DNA from: Onchocerca lupi | Taxonomy: Eukaryota > Nematoda > Chromadorea > Rhabditida > Onchocercidae | Direction of reading: 5' to 3' | Length of the DNA: 64,000 bases | Assembly (NCBI GenBank): GCA_028564675.1 | Contig: JAOVVO010000038.1 | Location: forward strand, 124,001-188,000 | Part shown: piece after piece, positions 36,726 to 48,778 of the stretch | Layout: each line of letters opens with the position of its first letter | How positions within the stretch are numbered: the stretch's first letter is position 1 | Made by a program: the position numbers and the translations under genes | Notes under the pieces: model-generated | The model's database searches: none | What the model was told of the DNA's origin: nothing | Seen by the model: the letters and a program-made list of their open reading frames with translations, nothing else

Positions 36726-39170
36726 ATGACCAGCTCAAATAATGATTTAAAAAAAAAAAAGATACTTCCGGTCGACGATTTTCTGATAAAGAATCTCAAT
36801 TATCTGCTAAATTTTTTGTGACAGAAAATCAAATTACTCGCCAATAACAAGTTCAAACCATGAAGAAATCTCAATCTGACGCCAAAACTGATTTCTTAGG
36901 AACAACTCCAACCACATCTCCAGCTTTATCTGCAAAAGTCAAAAATATTTCAGCAAAAAAAATTTCAATCATTACGAAGGAGAAATTCCTACCCACTCAG
37001 CAAAATCAAATTCCTTCTGGAAAAAGAGAAATCCCTCCGCTTGTTCTAGAATTGAATACAGTTAAATTCAGAAACAGAATCCTCCAATCATACTAAAGAT
37101 AAATTTCAGACTACTCTGGCACAGAAATCTTTGATTGTTCCTGAAGGTAAATCCTATGCTTTCGTGAAAGAATCCCAAACTGCTTCATCAAAGAAATCCA
37201 AGTCGGTGAAGAAGTGTCAAATCATTCGACCTTTGAAAAAATCGCAAGTGCTTCAAGTGAAGAAATTTACGGATACTTCTGTTTTGAAATCTGAAATTAT
37301 CCCTATACAAGAATTTCCGATTGCTTCTATAGAGAAACTTCAAATTTTACCTCCAGGCGAACTGCAGACCGCTCATGAAGAAATACCTCAGCTTTCACCA
37401 GTGAGAATTTCTCAATTAAAGCAAGGTAAGATAACTTTTGCGAAAGAACCACAAACATTTTCTGCAAGAGAGCTTCAGTTTACATATTCCAAAGAAGATG
37501 ATATCACATATCCTGAGATTGTACAAACTATTCCCAAAAAGGAACCTCAAGTTGTCCAAATAAATGAACCCCAAACAACTGTCATTCAGCAATCGCCACT
37601 TCCTTTTCCGAGAAAACCTAAAACCAAGCATTCCAAGATTGTTCCGATTATTCCAGTAAAGAATGAAAAAAGAATAGAAAAATGCCCTGCTTATTCTATG
37701 ATTGACTCTATAATAGATCCTGCGAAAGAGCATCATAATATTGATTTGAAAGAATCTAAAGGCTCTACAATGAGGAAATCTAAGACTGGTCCGGATAAAG
37801 AAATTCAAATTGCTTCTGTTAAGAAACCTGAAGCTACTTTTTCAAAGGAATTGGAAAACTCTAGAGTGAAAAAATTTAAGGTTAGCTTGAATAAGAAAGA
37901 AGTTAAACTATTTCTTGTAAGAAACAACAAATCATTCTTGAGAAAAATCCAGATTATTCCTTTAGGAAATTTTGAGTAAATCTCAAATTTAATTTGAAAT
38001 TAATACAAGAAAATCTCAATTCATTTCTGTAAAAACTTGTCACGAAGGGAATTCAAAAATTTTTGTGTAGAAGATTTTCTTTGTTCTACGGAATGGAGAA
38101 GTAAACAAATGATTCTGGAATTTCAACTATTTCATTAGAAGAGAACCTATTTCTATGAAGGAAAAGAATTCTGATTTCTATTAAGAATAAAGTTCAAATT
38201 ATTTATTTGCGGTAATATCCAATTCTTTCTGCAAAAGTAGTTGCGAGTGTTCCAGCAAAGGAATTATAGGTTGTTTTCAAGAAATCTTGAAATACTTCCG
38301 TAGGTGTACCGTCCTTAAAAAAGAAATTCCACTGTGATCTAAAAAAATTCGAAAATTTCCCTCTCAACATATATTATTCCAGAATTGTTCCAATGGAAAA
38401 TTGGACCAGTAATTCCTTCGTAACATCAAATATCAATTCAAACTATTAATTTATTGATTTTTTATATATTGAGCAATTTAAACAATGTTAAAACGCCAGT
38501 TCAACTGCTTCTTTGTCAAAAATCAAAATTTCTTCTGATGAGGAGCCTCAAATCATTCTTTTTGCAGGAACTTCAAGATGTTCCGGTAAGAGAACCTCAA
38601 ACTATTTCAACCGATGTAACTGGCATTATTTCTGCAAATGAAGTTCAACTTGCACCGTTAAGGATTTCCACGTCTGTTTCTACTAAAGAATCTCAACATA
38701 TTTCAAACAAAGAGACTGAAGAATCTCAACTTGTTCCAAAGCATGAATTAAAAACACTTCCTGTAGAAGAATCATATGTTCTTCCTACAGGCGAATCACA
38801 AATTCCTGCGATTTCTGTTAGGGAAATCCCTCATGAAAAGAAGTCTCAAGCCGTGCCAGCGTTCGAGATTGAGACGCTAGTGCGGAATCCTTCTGATAAT
38901 GAGCTTCAGGCTTCTTCTTTAAAAGAATCTGATACAGGCACAAAAACCCAAACCAAAATTAGTAATACGAATAAAGTAATTAATATTCCTGAGCAGCGAT
39001 CCTTACCCATTTCTGATGCATCCATTAATCTCGAAAAAAAAGAGGATGCTAAAGCGGAGATTTCTCAAGATGCTTCTGATGAAAAAAAGACTGGCAACAT
39101 CATAACGTGGATTGCAATTGGGAAAACCGTCGTTATATCACAATATGAACAAACTGAAAAGGTTAATTAG
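36726..39170 (+). pseudogene. Decaying repeat-rich K/E/S/P/Q protein gene
   Basis: From ATG 36726 to TAA 39168-39170 the three plus frames carry a shared degenerate repeat of about 10 residues, such as PVREPQTIS, VSTKESQHIS and IPKKEPQVVQ. The reading is broken repeatedly: a 12-A run (36749-36760) shifts the frame; an in-frame TAA lies at 36845-36847; the frame changes again near 37056-37095; there are several stops between 37980 and 38450; and another shift occurs near 38567. Two long open pieces remain (to 37979, and 38454-39170). This looks like one intronless or long-exon gene in decay. Alternatively some breaks are introns (attctttttgcag at 38555-38567 is a fair acceptor) or base-call errors. 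It lies between the two REEP genes and may once have been a tail of copy 1 or an independent gene. Function unknown. Confidence 0.55.
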
Positions 39171-40249
39171 TTTAAATTTCTTAATTGAATTCATGAACTC
39201 CCAAAATTTTTATAAGACTTATGAGACCCATGAAATTTCAATAGGGTAAAAATTGAGGCTTTATTATACTGCTCAGCAATAGATTGAAGAAATCGGGGTG
39301 AACTTCGAAATTTCAAGTAGGATAAAAAATAAGATGAACTGAAGAAATAAGCTTAATCGGAACGGACATGAATAAAATTAAACTTTTACAAAACTGCGGA
39401 GTTGATGCAGCTGCATGATGTAAAAGCATTATAATATATATTCTTAAGTACTTTTTTATTAATACTATAGTTCAGAAGGAGACTATTAAATGACAATGAC
39501 TTAAGTTTTTCTAAGTTATTCAATTTAAATCCTGCTCTAATATTTCCCAACTCTGCTTCAGCTCAACAAATCACAATGAAACAATGGAAATTATCGAATG
39601 TTTTATTTTATGTATTTGCATGTTAAATAAATCGTTTTGATTTCTTCAAATAATACAAGCGTCCTAAATGGCAACTTGCTATCGGCAGCTTTAAATAAAA
39701 AAAAAAGAAATTGTATATGTGAACATGTTTGTGTTAAAAATGATGCTGAATTGCCAAAATCTTCTTCTTATCTACTCGTTCATTAAGTATTTAATATTTT
39801 GGTTTCTATTAATAAATGTTTTTTCATCTTATTTGACATAATCGGTAACTGCCATACTTTTAGATTTTATTCTTTGTAATGAAGTAAAATTAACGGCAAA
39901 TTTTTCAAAATCAATTGGTGCAAAAATGAAGTCAAGTTTTCCAGAAATTTAATGCTTGATACATTCTCAATATACCGACTAAGAATACAGAGATGTGACA
40001 GATGAGATAACTCTCAATATCAACAATTAAAAGATGATAAAAAGGAATGAAGCGGAATGAAGACATGATTTAGGAAAAAAGAGCTGCTTTATTTCTATGC
40101 AAAGATTGAAAATTCAGCTGAAGAAGTTTGAATATTATAAATTATTTTTTGCTGTAGCACATGCATGCATGCAACTTTTTGATTGGTATGGATGGCATAA
40201 AAATAAGATGCAAAGTTCTTCATCTCATTGTCACTTTTTGTTTAAACGA
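39171..40249. other. Intergenic, nothing recognised
   Basis: AT-rich sequence of about 1.1 kb between the decaying repeat gene and REEP copy 2. A short plus frame starting near 40097 merely contains the first REEP exon in frame; its upstream part shows no family signal. Confidence 0.5.
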
Positions 40250-41861
40250 ATGACGGATGCCAATAACACGGACGAATTGCTTAATCATTTACGATCATTT
40301 ATTTTTGATCAGGTTGTGTCGATAATCGATCAGATATGCAGAATAAATCAAAAAACACTGCTTGTTTTGTCCACTTATTTTTGGACGTTTTCTCTGATGA
40401 ATAAAGTTAATCGATTGCAAAGCAACAGCTATTAAAATCAGCATAAGATATTATAATTTAGAAATTTGAATAGTTATTAATAACATAAGAAATCATTTTA
40501 CTTGAGGCGCATTTTGTATATTAAAAAATTTGATATTATGAGTGATAAAAATACGAATTTTTAAAAAATTAGTCAAAGTACTACATTTTTAATTAAAATT
40601 ACAGAAACATATGACAAGTCGTGCTTTACGATTTTTACATAAAAAGACGGGCTTAGACGAGTTCAATTTGGCAGTTTTTATTAGTAGTGTAACATCCGTA
40701 TATTTAATAATGGGACATGATGCTCAAATGTTGTCAAATGCTATTTTGACAGTGACGCCAATCTTACTTACTTACGTTTTTCCAGCCGAAAAACCGCCTG
40801 CGCCACAACTTCTTATATATTGGTATTCATTGTTGTTCCTATAATTTACTTAATGTCTGAGATTGAAGTTTTGAAAGTTTGAAAATGTAATACTTAGTAT
40901 ACATATACAGCTTTTATTACTGACTGTCTTCTTCATTACATATTATTGCTCGTTCTTAGTTTAAACCTTTGTTCATTCAAAATCTGACTGATTATTCAGA
41001 TCAGATTATGTCCTTCTAATTTATTCATTTAATATGGTTTAAAGAAAACTTTTTAATTATTTGAACAATTCTATATAAATAATACTGAATAAATAAACAT
41101 TTATACAGTCAAATATTAGATAGATAATTTATAGACCAGCACGCTACCTTTTCAATTCTTAAGCCAATGAAAAGGTTTTCAGGAGTGCATTTGGTCTGCT
41201 AACTATACTGGACTCTAATTTCAAACCGCAAAGTGGTTACTACTTTATCAAAGTAGTTCTGCTTGCACTTCTTTTCTTGCATCCATTTGATGGTGCTGAC
41301 CGAATTCTTTGGCATATCCGACTAGTTTATAGCGATAGTATTAAAGATGAGGTTTGACACCAAAATTTATTTTTTAATTAATACTTTATCTTTAAAATTT
41401 TAGCAAAGTTAATTTTTAAGTTTTTGATTTTGTTTATTTGATGCCTAATTAGAACGCTTTGATAACGTTTTGACATTTTCAAAAGATTTTTGTTTTATAT
41501 TTGGAAAATAACGCTTTTCTTAATTTCTGTTTACTTTGAGATGTAATTTTTTCTCTCGTCTTTCTATGCCTTTTTCCTAACATTTCTACCAGTAAAAAAA
41601 CTGGAAGCATCAAAACTAAAAGAAATATAATTTGAAAAAGTGCTTGGATTTTTAAAAATTAAAACTCACAGTCAGCTATAATTCCATTTACTAAAGAAGA
41701 ACTATCACAATTGGTTCAAAAGAGTAAAGATAAACGATCATTGTCTTCCAAAACATCCGAAGTAATATTTCTGTAAAATTCCTTGAAATATTCTAATATT
41801 AGAGAAAAACGTCACCATTAAGAATGTCACTTACTAGGATTTAAGCATTGAAAGGAATTGA
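40250..41861 (+). CDS. REEP5/TB2-DP1-HVA22 family protein, copy 2
   Basis: Exons 40250-40312, 40605-40822, 41183-41351, 41672-41761 and a short last exon 41838-41861 give about 187 aa. If the last donor is not used, the frame stops at 41776. The order matches REEP5: LRFLHKKTG.LDEF, TSVYLIMGHDAQMLSNAI, ILLTYVFPAEKPP, a YW split by an intron, SGYYFIKVVLLALLF, then HPFDGADRILWHIRL, which corresponds to the P-x-x-x-GAD-xLY signature of the family, and a charged helical tail. By family it is an ER reticulon-like hairpin protein shaping tubules. It is the better conserved of the tandem pair and lies 3.9 kb after copy 1. Confidence 0.85.
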
Positions 41862-42200
41862 TAATTCGGTAATTCGATCTTCAAATCTCAGCAGTCAATG
41901 CAATGCTCTTTAACCAAATTAAATAATTCATCTCAACCAGCTGTATCGTCATTTGCATCTTAAAGAGCTTGATAACAGATTTTAATACTAAAAATAAATT
42001 ATCGATTAATTTTCTAGATATGAAGTATGAACACCGATAAAAATATACCAAATGTACTAAATATATAAGTGATCCATGATTTCCTGATTGATAGATCAAT
42101 CAGTGGTTTGCTAATTCAAGCAGCCTCTCTTATTATAATGTTACCTGCACTGTCCATTTCAAGTAATCACATACGATATAGACCACAGTTTATAACTCTA
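41862..42200. other. Short spacer between REEP copy 2 and the MSP gene
   Basis: About 340 bp. The frame of the first MSP-gene exon stays open upstream to about 42069, but the better-looking protein begins at ATG 42201. No other feature seen. Confidence 0.4.
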
Positions 42201-43605
42201 ATGCAAATGTCTCTTCAGATGACGGAACTAAGTGACGAAGAAATCCGTGAGCTACAGAGCGATCAGTCTGTCTTTGACGGTGGTATTGATTACAATTATA
42301 TGTTCTCTTTCCAAATTTAAATTTGATAAAAATTGACGAAGTAATTATTAAAAAAAAAATACCATATATTCATATTAAATATTATATGAAGAACAAAAAA
42401 TTATTACTGAAAAGAAAATATTATATATTCGTATTAAATATTATTTCAAGAATGAGAAATTAAATTCAGCTTGAAAATTTGCTTTTTCGTTTTTTTCTCT
42501 TTTTTTTTTAGTTCCGGGAAGCACGAAGTCAATGTTATTTCACTCCCAATTCAGAATCAGAGCTCAAGATGTCACAAGTGCGGAAAGTTTAAGTATAAAT
42601 TATAATCCGCATGATTTAACATTTGAACCAACGAAATATCTGGTTGGTTTAAATCAATTTGAATATGCAATTTCTTATCATCATGGCATGACTTTAATTT
42701 TAACTTGGGAAATTTAAACGAAATACCTGGAAACTTATTATATTTCGGAAAATTTTAGGCTTCACAAATCAAAAAAATGTTAATTCTCTTTGGATGCCAC
42801 AAATCTGATTATTTTCAGGTTTTTAATGCTCCGTTTGATTTCGAAAATCTAACATATACCATACGTATTTGTAACACATCAACAAAACATATTGCATTTA
42901 TCATTAAAAGCAATGCAATACCACGCGTTTTAGTAGCACCACCATGCGGTATTCTACCATCGAAACAAAAATGTGATATTGCAGTTACTGTTAAGGTGAT
43001 AGTATCATTATAACATAAGTTTGGAAAGAAATTCAAAATATCATTGGAAGAATTAATAAATCTGTCTTATAATATGATGTCTCTATAGAATTACTAGCTA
43101 AGGAGATATTATTTCGAGAATCATGAAATGTTTATGAAAAATTGTCACATCTATTCTTGTCTTGATTGCTTATATGAAATTACATAATCCTTATCATATT
43201 GTTTTACAGAGGATGGATAAATTTGTCGAAGAATTGGTTAGAAAAGATCGACTTGCATTTGACTATGTATTTTGTTCACCTGAAACAAAGCTATTTAAAT
43301 TCAAACTATTACAGGTCTATATTTTATTGTGAAATCTCATTATAATCTTTGAGCTTACTTATATGAAGGATGATTCATTTTCAAAAATAATGCTTTTTTA
43401 CTAAAGGCCATTTTTAGGATATATATCGCGAGATACTGGAATTTGCAAAGAAATTTGCAACACTTTAAAAAATGGAGATGTGCTTAAATGTTTCTGAATT
43501 GTTTTTTAACTTTGTGTTGTTTATGTCTAATAAGTATTTCAACGGTGTTTATTTCAGAGTGAGATGCGACGAAGGAAAAATATTTACATAAAGTATAATT
43601 TATAA
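42201..43605 (+). CDS. Major sperm protein (MSP) domain protein
   Basis: Exons 42201-42282 (or 42279), 42512-42642, 42819-42995, 43210-43314 and 43558-43605 give about 180 aa. The MSP fold is clear: LTFEPTKYLVFNAPFDFENL, then YTIRICNTSTKHIAFIIKSN, then RVLVAPPCGILPSKQKCDI, then KDRLAFDYVFC, and the closing MRRRKNIYIKYN, which matches the RRKN end of sperm MSPs. All junctions agree in phase. The roughly 65-residue N-terminal extension (MQMSLQMTELSDEEIRELQ...) is absent from canonical 126-127-aa MSPs, so this is an MSP-domain relative rather than a cytoskeletal sperm MSP. The exact start among several in-frame Met codons is uncertain. It is convergent with the WD40 gene that follows. Confidence 0.85.
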
Positions 43606-44066
43606 CTGTCAAACAATTGAAAAAACTCAGACAAAATATGCATTGTTCTATTAAAAAAACTTTCCGATTACAATTCGAAATACATACTTTTATATAAGCT
43701 GCTGCACTGAACATCCATTTGAAATCAAAAATTTACGACTGGTATTAAAATCATGGAAATTCGTTATAGCTAAGTCGGAGGAATTAAATCAGTTAATCAA
43801 TGAGAAATTTACAATGAGTATAACGAGCTTCTCCTAAAAACTCATATTCAATGTGAATGATTAGCTGAAAAAGTAGATTAAGAGAAAAGCAGAAATGAAT
43901 TAAAACAAATGCACTTCATTTCTGACTCTATCTAGAGAGCTTCTTCCAGATTTTTTCTTAACAGAGTAGATTAAATCAGTGTCGATTTTAAATTTTAAAA
44001 GGAAATTTGTAGATTGAAAAATAATTACAGGAAAACAATTAAATTATCATACAATTCAAGCACTAT
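43606..44066. other. Convergent intergenic spacer
   Basis: About 460 bp between the 3' ends of the MSP gene (plus) and the first WD40 gene (minus). AT-rich; it should contain both 3' UTRs. No other feature seen. Confidence 0.5.
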
Positions 44067-45357
44067 TTATACTCGTAATATTTCTAGCATGTTTTTATAA
44101 CAAATTGATATCCAATCAGGAAAAGCGGCCGCCCAATGCACTTGATTAATCTGAAAAATTTCGGCTTTTGAAATATTAAGAAAAAACGCTTTGAAAAAGA
44201 CTAATAAAATATATTTAATAATTCTAGTATCACTTAAATCACTTGACTGGAAGATACCTTATTGTGGATAGACATCTTTCATTATTAAGAGTGGGACAAT
44301 CTGCAGAACTTTCATGGAAAGTGATGAGAACATTAGTAACTGAACAATAAGTGATGTTGCAGTCTCATTTTTTTAATTTTTGCTTCTATTAATGAGAGTT
44401 AACATAACTTTTTCGTTATCTTTGAAATATGCAATTGAATCTCATTTTAAGAAACGAAATGCTTTACCTCACCACCAGCTTGATAAGCCAAAATAGGATC
44501 ATCAACAGGTCGAGGCATCATATGAATATCCCAAATTAATGCCTGACTATCACCACCTGAATCGAAATTAACAAAAAAATCAAATAAATAACAAAGATAA
44601 GAAGAAGAATAAATGATGTTCAATGAGGGCAGGAGCTTCCAAATTTAAAATTAAATTTTCTAGTTCAATTAAAAGCACAGCTCACCTGCTGTACAAATAT
44701 GACATGAGGAATGTGGTGCCCATGCCATGCCATTTACGCGTCCACGATGATTGTCTAATTTCGCGACAGGTGTGCAAGGTATACGCACGTCGAGAATTAT
44801 TACCTCAATAGAAACTAATTTAAATTTACTTTAAACATACATTTATTCAATCAGAATAGGATATATTCCTTCATGTTAAGGTCATTTGTTCTCATTCCTT
44901 GTTTTGATGTCAAGAAATATTAATATATCCTCTAATATATGCTAATATATGATACGTAGCAAATTAATTAGATCCATTATAAGTAGAATAAACTAAGCAG
45001 ATTATAGCTAAAGTAGAGTTAAGTGAGAAAAGTAGTTAATAATATTTTTAATATAATTGCTATAAAAAAATGACCACGGAAAATGAGTAAAGCAAACTTC
45101 TGCAGAATCTTGAACAAATGTAGCGATATAATTACAATCTTGCTTATTACATTCTAAGCGTAATAATGGAGCATGTGATGGTTCTTCGAACATAATTGTT
45201 GAGTGCTCAAGATGACGCAAATCAAACATTCTTAGGCTTCCATCGGCTCCTGAAAACCTGATAGTATTGAATAAACATAATTGATCTATTTCATCTACTA
45301 ACTGAGTGGTTAGTTTATGTCTAATCATAATGCTGAAAATTTATTGCTAATTCATAG

Positions 45358-45394
<37 letters not shown>

Positions 45395-47576
45395 ATTCTG
45401 GCAAATTTACGAAAAAAAAAGAGGATCCATTCAAACATACCAAAAGTTTATATTATTTCCATCCTATCACAAGTACTATACAAAGAAGAAAGTAATATGA
45501 GTAAAAAACAGTAAAAAAAAAAAAAAAAAAAACATGCCAACACTAGCAAATATTTCGCGACCGCTTGCCATCCTTGTAAAGGCGATATCAAATACTTCTT
45601 TATCATGAGCAATCAGTTGTGTTTTTACAGTACCTTCTGTTGATCGTGCAACACTGATCGCTTGACCGGTCTGAAAGATAGAAAAAACATTAATTCCCAA
45701 TTTTACTTATCTTTTCTTTTCACCAATTTTTTTTCATGATAAATAAAATTGAAATTCAAGTTAAATTCATAGAAATTAACCTCGACTTGCCAAATGGTGC
45801 ACGTTGTGTCGATACTTGAAGTGCCAATCAAGCTAACATCTATGTCATTCCAATCAAATGATGTCAATGGTGCACAATATTCACTGCTTCGATTCTGAAA
45901 TGAATTGGGAAAAACTTGCTTCAGTTTTTAAACACTGCATCAGCAAAGTGTTTTATGTCAACTAAAACTTGAAGATTCATTAGATCTTCAAATATTAGTC
46001 GACATAATACATTCAATTTGAAATCCATTCATGATTTCAATATGTTTTCTAACTCAGGTTTCAAAGCACAAGTTTTTATATCTCCGGAAATGTATAGGCG
46101 CCCAGCAAAAAAAAATTATATTGCTCAAAGCAAAATTTGAAATTAAGTTTATAAATAGAGATGTTAGAAAAAAGGCTTCTTTAAGGGAATCCTGCTTGTT
46201 TTGAAATTTTTAGTCTTATTCAAATTATCAAAGGTTGCAGTCACATATAATTCATAACTTCAACTGATAGTCAACAATAATTGGACTAGAAAGATGAAAT
46301 ACCAAACACTTAAACATACGTTGTTAAGAAAAACTTCAATCTGCGCGCCATCAGCACCACCTACACGCCACAGTCGCAAATAATCTCCGGTTGTAGCAAT
46401 TAAATCTGGATATATACCTTTCTAAAAATCCTATATATAGATATATAAATTGCAAAAAAAAAAAGAAACTATGTGTGTAAACAATAATTTTTCAGGTTAA
46501 ATCGCATTCTACCGAGACTAACAAAAATTATTGAAATTAGGAGTATATTACAAATGCATGATTACCAGTTTTGGAAGTGGCAATAATTTCTTCTCCACTA
46601 TGCATAAAAAAACCAGAGAAACAAAACTTATTATTTACTGAAAATGTTTAAAAACAACCTGATCTGGAATCCACATCACTTTTGTAGCTGGATATGGATG
46701 ATCGAAGCTACCATAATCGATAAATTCACCAGCGTCTTCATCAAGCTTCACTATTGAAACCTTAAGTGACTAGAAGTACTTCTCAACCTTTATTTAGTCT
46801 CTCATTTTCTAATGAATTTATAATAATTAAAGCAATTACACAGATAAATGCTATGAAAAATTAACAAGGAATGCACAAAAAAATTATTTCAAATCGAAAA
46901 AAATGTGAAGTTGATTCTATCTGCAATGCAACTAAATAACTTATCTTTCACTGCGGTGTTGCATAAAATGATGCTCTCATCTAATTTAAGTTCAATTTTG
47001 ATTTGAGCTTATCACTTAAAACGCATTTTTTCTCTTTTATTAAATCAAAATACCTTGACACGGTGCTTAGCCATTTATACAAAAACAAATATATTTTCTT
47101 CTGAGAATGAAATGAAGAAAGAGACAAAAAACCTTATTATTGTATTCTTCAATGAAGCTAGCTAATGCCAAGCGGAATTTTTTCGCCGGATCGGGATGCT
47201 GAGACCAACCTGTGGAGTACAGCGTATGCGGTGCTTCATATTTATAAACTTCTTTGTGCTTGGAATTCGAGTTCGATACGCCACCTATAGCTGGTAAATG
47301 CAATTATCAAAACACCATTGTCTCGTACAAATATTTCAATCGAGTATACACACATTTATGCTTATTTCATCAATAAATACACATATAATTTGCTTTGACG
47401 CAAATGTGAAGATTTTCAATTACACATCAATGATAAGATATAAAATATTATCAAATATACAAATATTATGTTCGAAGCAAAAAATACGGCTTACTGGACT
47501 GACTGGGTCCCATTTGAGCAATCTCGTTACCCATAAGCTGTTGCATAACATGAGATAAATGTTGTGTGATTGCCAT
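44067..47576 (-). CDS. DCAF7/WDR68/AN11 (SWAN) WD40 protein, copy 1
   Basis: Ten exons: 47576-47495, 47290-47133, 46760-46659, 46421-46320, 45894-45781, 45670-45538, 45249-45098, 44803-44686, 44556-44468, 44150-44067; 377 aa, slightly longer than human DCAF7. Family hallmarks are KEVYKYEAP, FRLALASFIEEYNNK, YPATKVMWIPD, GTSSIDTTCTIW, VKTQLIAHDKEVFDIAF, MFDLRHLEHSTI, WAPHSSCHICTA, QALIWDI and the terminal LEILRV. It should form one beta-propeller. In other animals this scaffold binds DYRK kinases and DDB1, and C. elegans SWAN proteins affect Rac signalling. Exon 6 ends ..GTTG with GC rather than GT at the donor (gcatgt); frame and homology require this junction. The start lies 43 nt after a strong acceptor. 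Confidence 0.9.
45358..45532. repeat. Two poly-A tracts in a WD40-gene intron
   Basis: An unbroken run of 35 A (45358-45392) and a run of 20 A (45513-45532) lie in the intron between exons 6 and 7 of copy 1. On the coding strand the second run is a poly-T immediately after the GC donor. Length in this assembly may be unreliable. Confidence 0.8.
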
Positions 47577-48778
47577 TAAATTTCACCCAAATTGACAACA
47601 GTCTATCTTACTACTGCTCTGCAAGAGAAAGAATAGTAAGAAACTTAAAAGAATTCGAAAATTATACAGCTAAGGCTGAGAAAAAGGGATAAAATAACTT
47701 ATATTCGCTCAGTCAATACAAAACAACATGCTCTTAGTTTATCGATAAATGTTTGAAATTATAAGAAATTATGTAATAAAATTGTAAGAAATATGCAATA
47801 ATTAAATAACTTAATTAGTTCAGATGGCTTAGGTAACCACTAAAATAATAAACATATAGAAAGTGGAAAATCAGTAAACAAAAAATTTTATTTTCCAATA
47901 CAAGTTATTAAACATTTGCAGAAACATTCGAACTTAAAAACCTGAAGTATTAAGCATTGAGAAACATTAATGGATGAATACGTTATAATGAAGGCAAAGA
48001 AATCGTGGAGAGTTTTATCATCAATTTTGCAATATACCGTAAAAAAAGGAGTATGTATGATGCTTATCACAGTAAATGATGAGAAACAATAAATTAGCCA
48101 AAACTGCAATCAAAGCAATAAATCCCATGCATTTAATTTTGTGGCTTTTGTGACCACTGTTAATTCTCAATCTGTTTTATGGCAAAATTATTGGTTTTTG
48201 GAGAACATTTAGTAAACCGTTCCGTAACAAATGTTTTTGATTAAAAAAGAATCTATTAATTCTTCTTCCATATTGAATATTAGTTGTAAATGCTTTAATT
48301 TAAATGATATATATCAGAATAATGTGTGTCACAACTTTACCAATTATTGAAAATTATACGTGGAGCAAAAGAATAGAGTCCCAACAATATAATTTTAATA
48401 ATGCGTTCAATCACCATAATATAAAAGTAAACTGAAACAACAATTAAAATAATCCAATAACAGATATAAATTAAAAAGCTGAGAAGGAATAAATAAAACC
48501 TAAAATAGACAATCAAAGGAATTCGAAGATTATTTATTTTTTAGTAATATTATTTGTTTCCCTTTAATGAATGATTCATTAAAAGGCAGCAAAATAAAGA
48601 GAAACATGGAAATGGCGATCAGAATAAATATTAGAAATAAAATATCACTGAGTAATCAAAACATTGAGAAGAATAGCATCAGATTTTTAGAGGAAGTCTA
48701 TGACAAAAGAGCAGAGATAAAGACGAAAATTTTAAGTAACTTAAAAACTATTCTATTTTAAAATAGAGCGGAATTTTT
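47577..48778. other. Spacer between the tandem WD40 genes
   Basis: About 1.2 kb from the start of copy 1 to the end of copy 2, AT-rich. A 64-codon plus-strand frame at 48567-48761 is rich in K/N/I and has no family signal, so I do not call it. Confidence 0.5.
47617..47622 (-). promoter_or_regulatory. Candidate trans-splice or 5' UTR acceptor of copy 1
   Basis: On the minus strand ctttctcttgcag|AG ends 43 nt before the ATG at 47576. Nematode mRNAs often receive an SL1 leader at such acceptors; it could equally be the 3' end of a 5' UTR intron. The polypyrimidine context is among the best near any start codon in this window. Confidence 0.45.

Noticed and set aside
37416..37808. 130-codon minus-strand open frame
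   Set aside because: It is the antisense of the repeat-rich plus-strand frame; its residues mirror the repeat and show no domain.
45317..45514. Plus-strand open frame rich in lysine
   Set aside because: It is created by the 35-A run inside an intron of the minus-strand WD40 gene.
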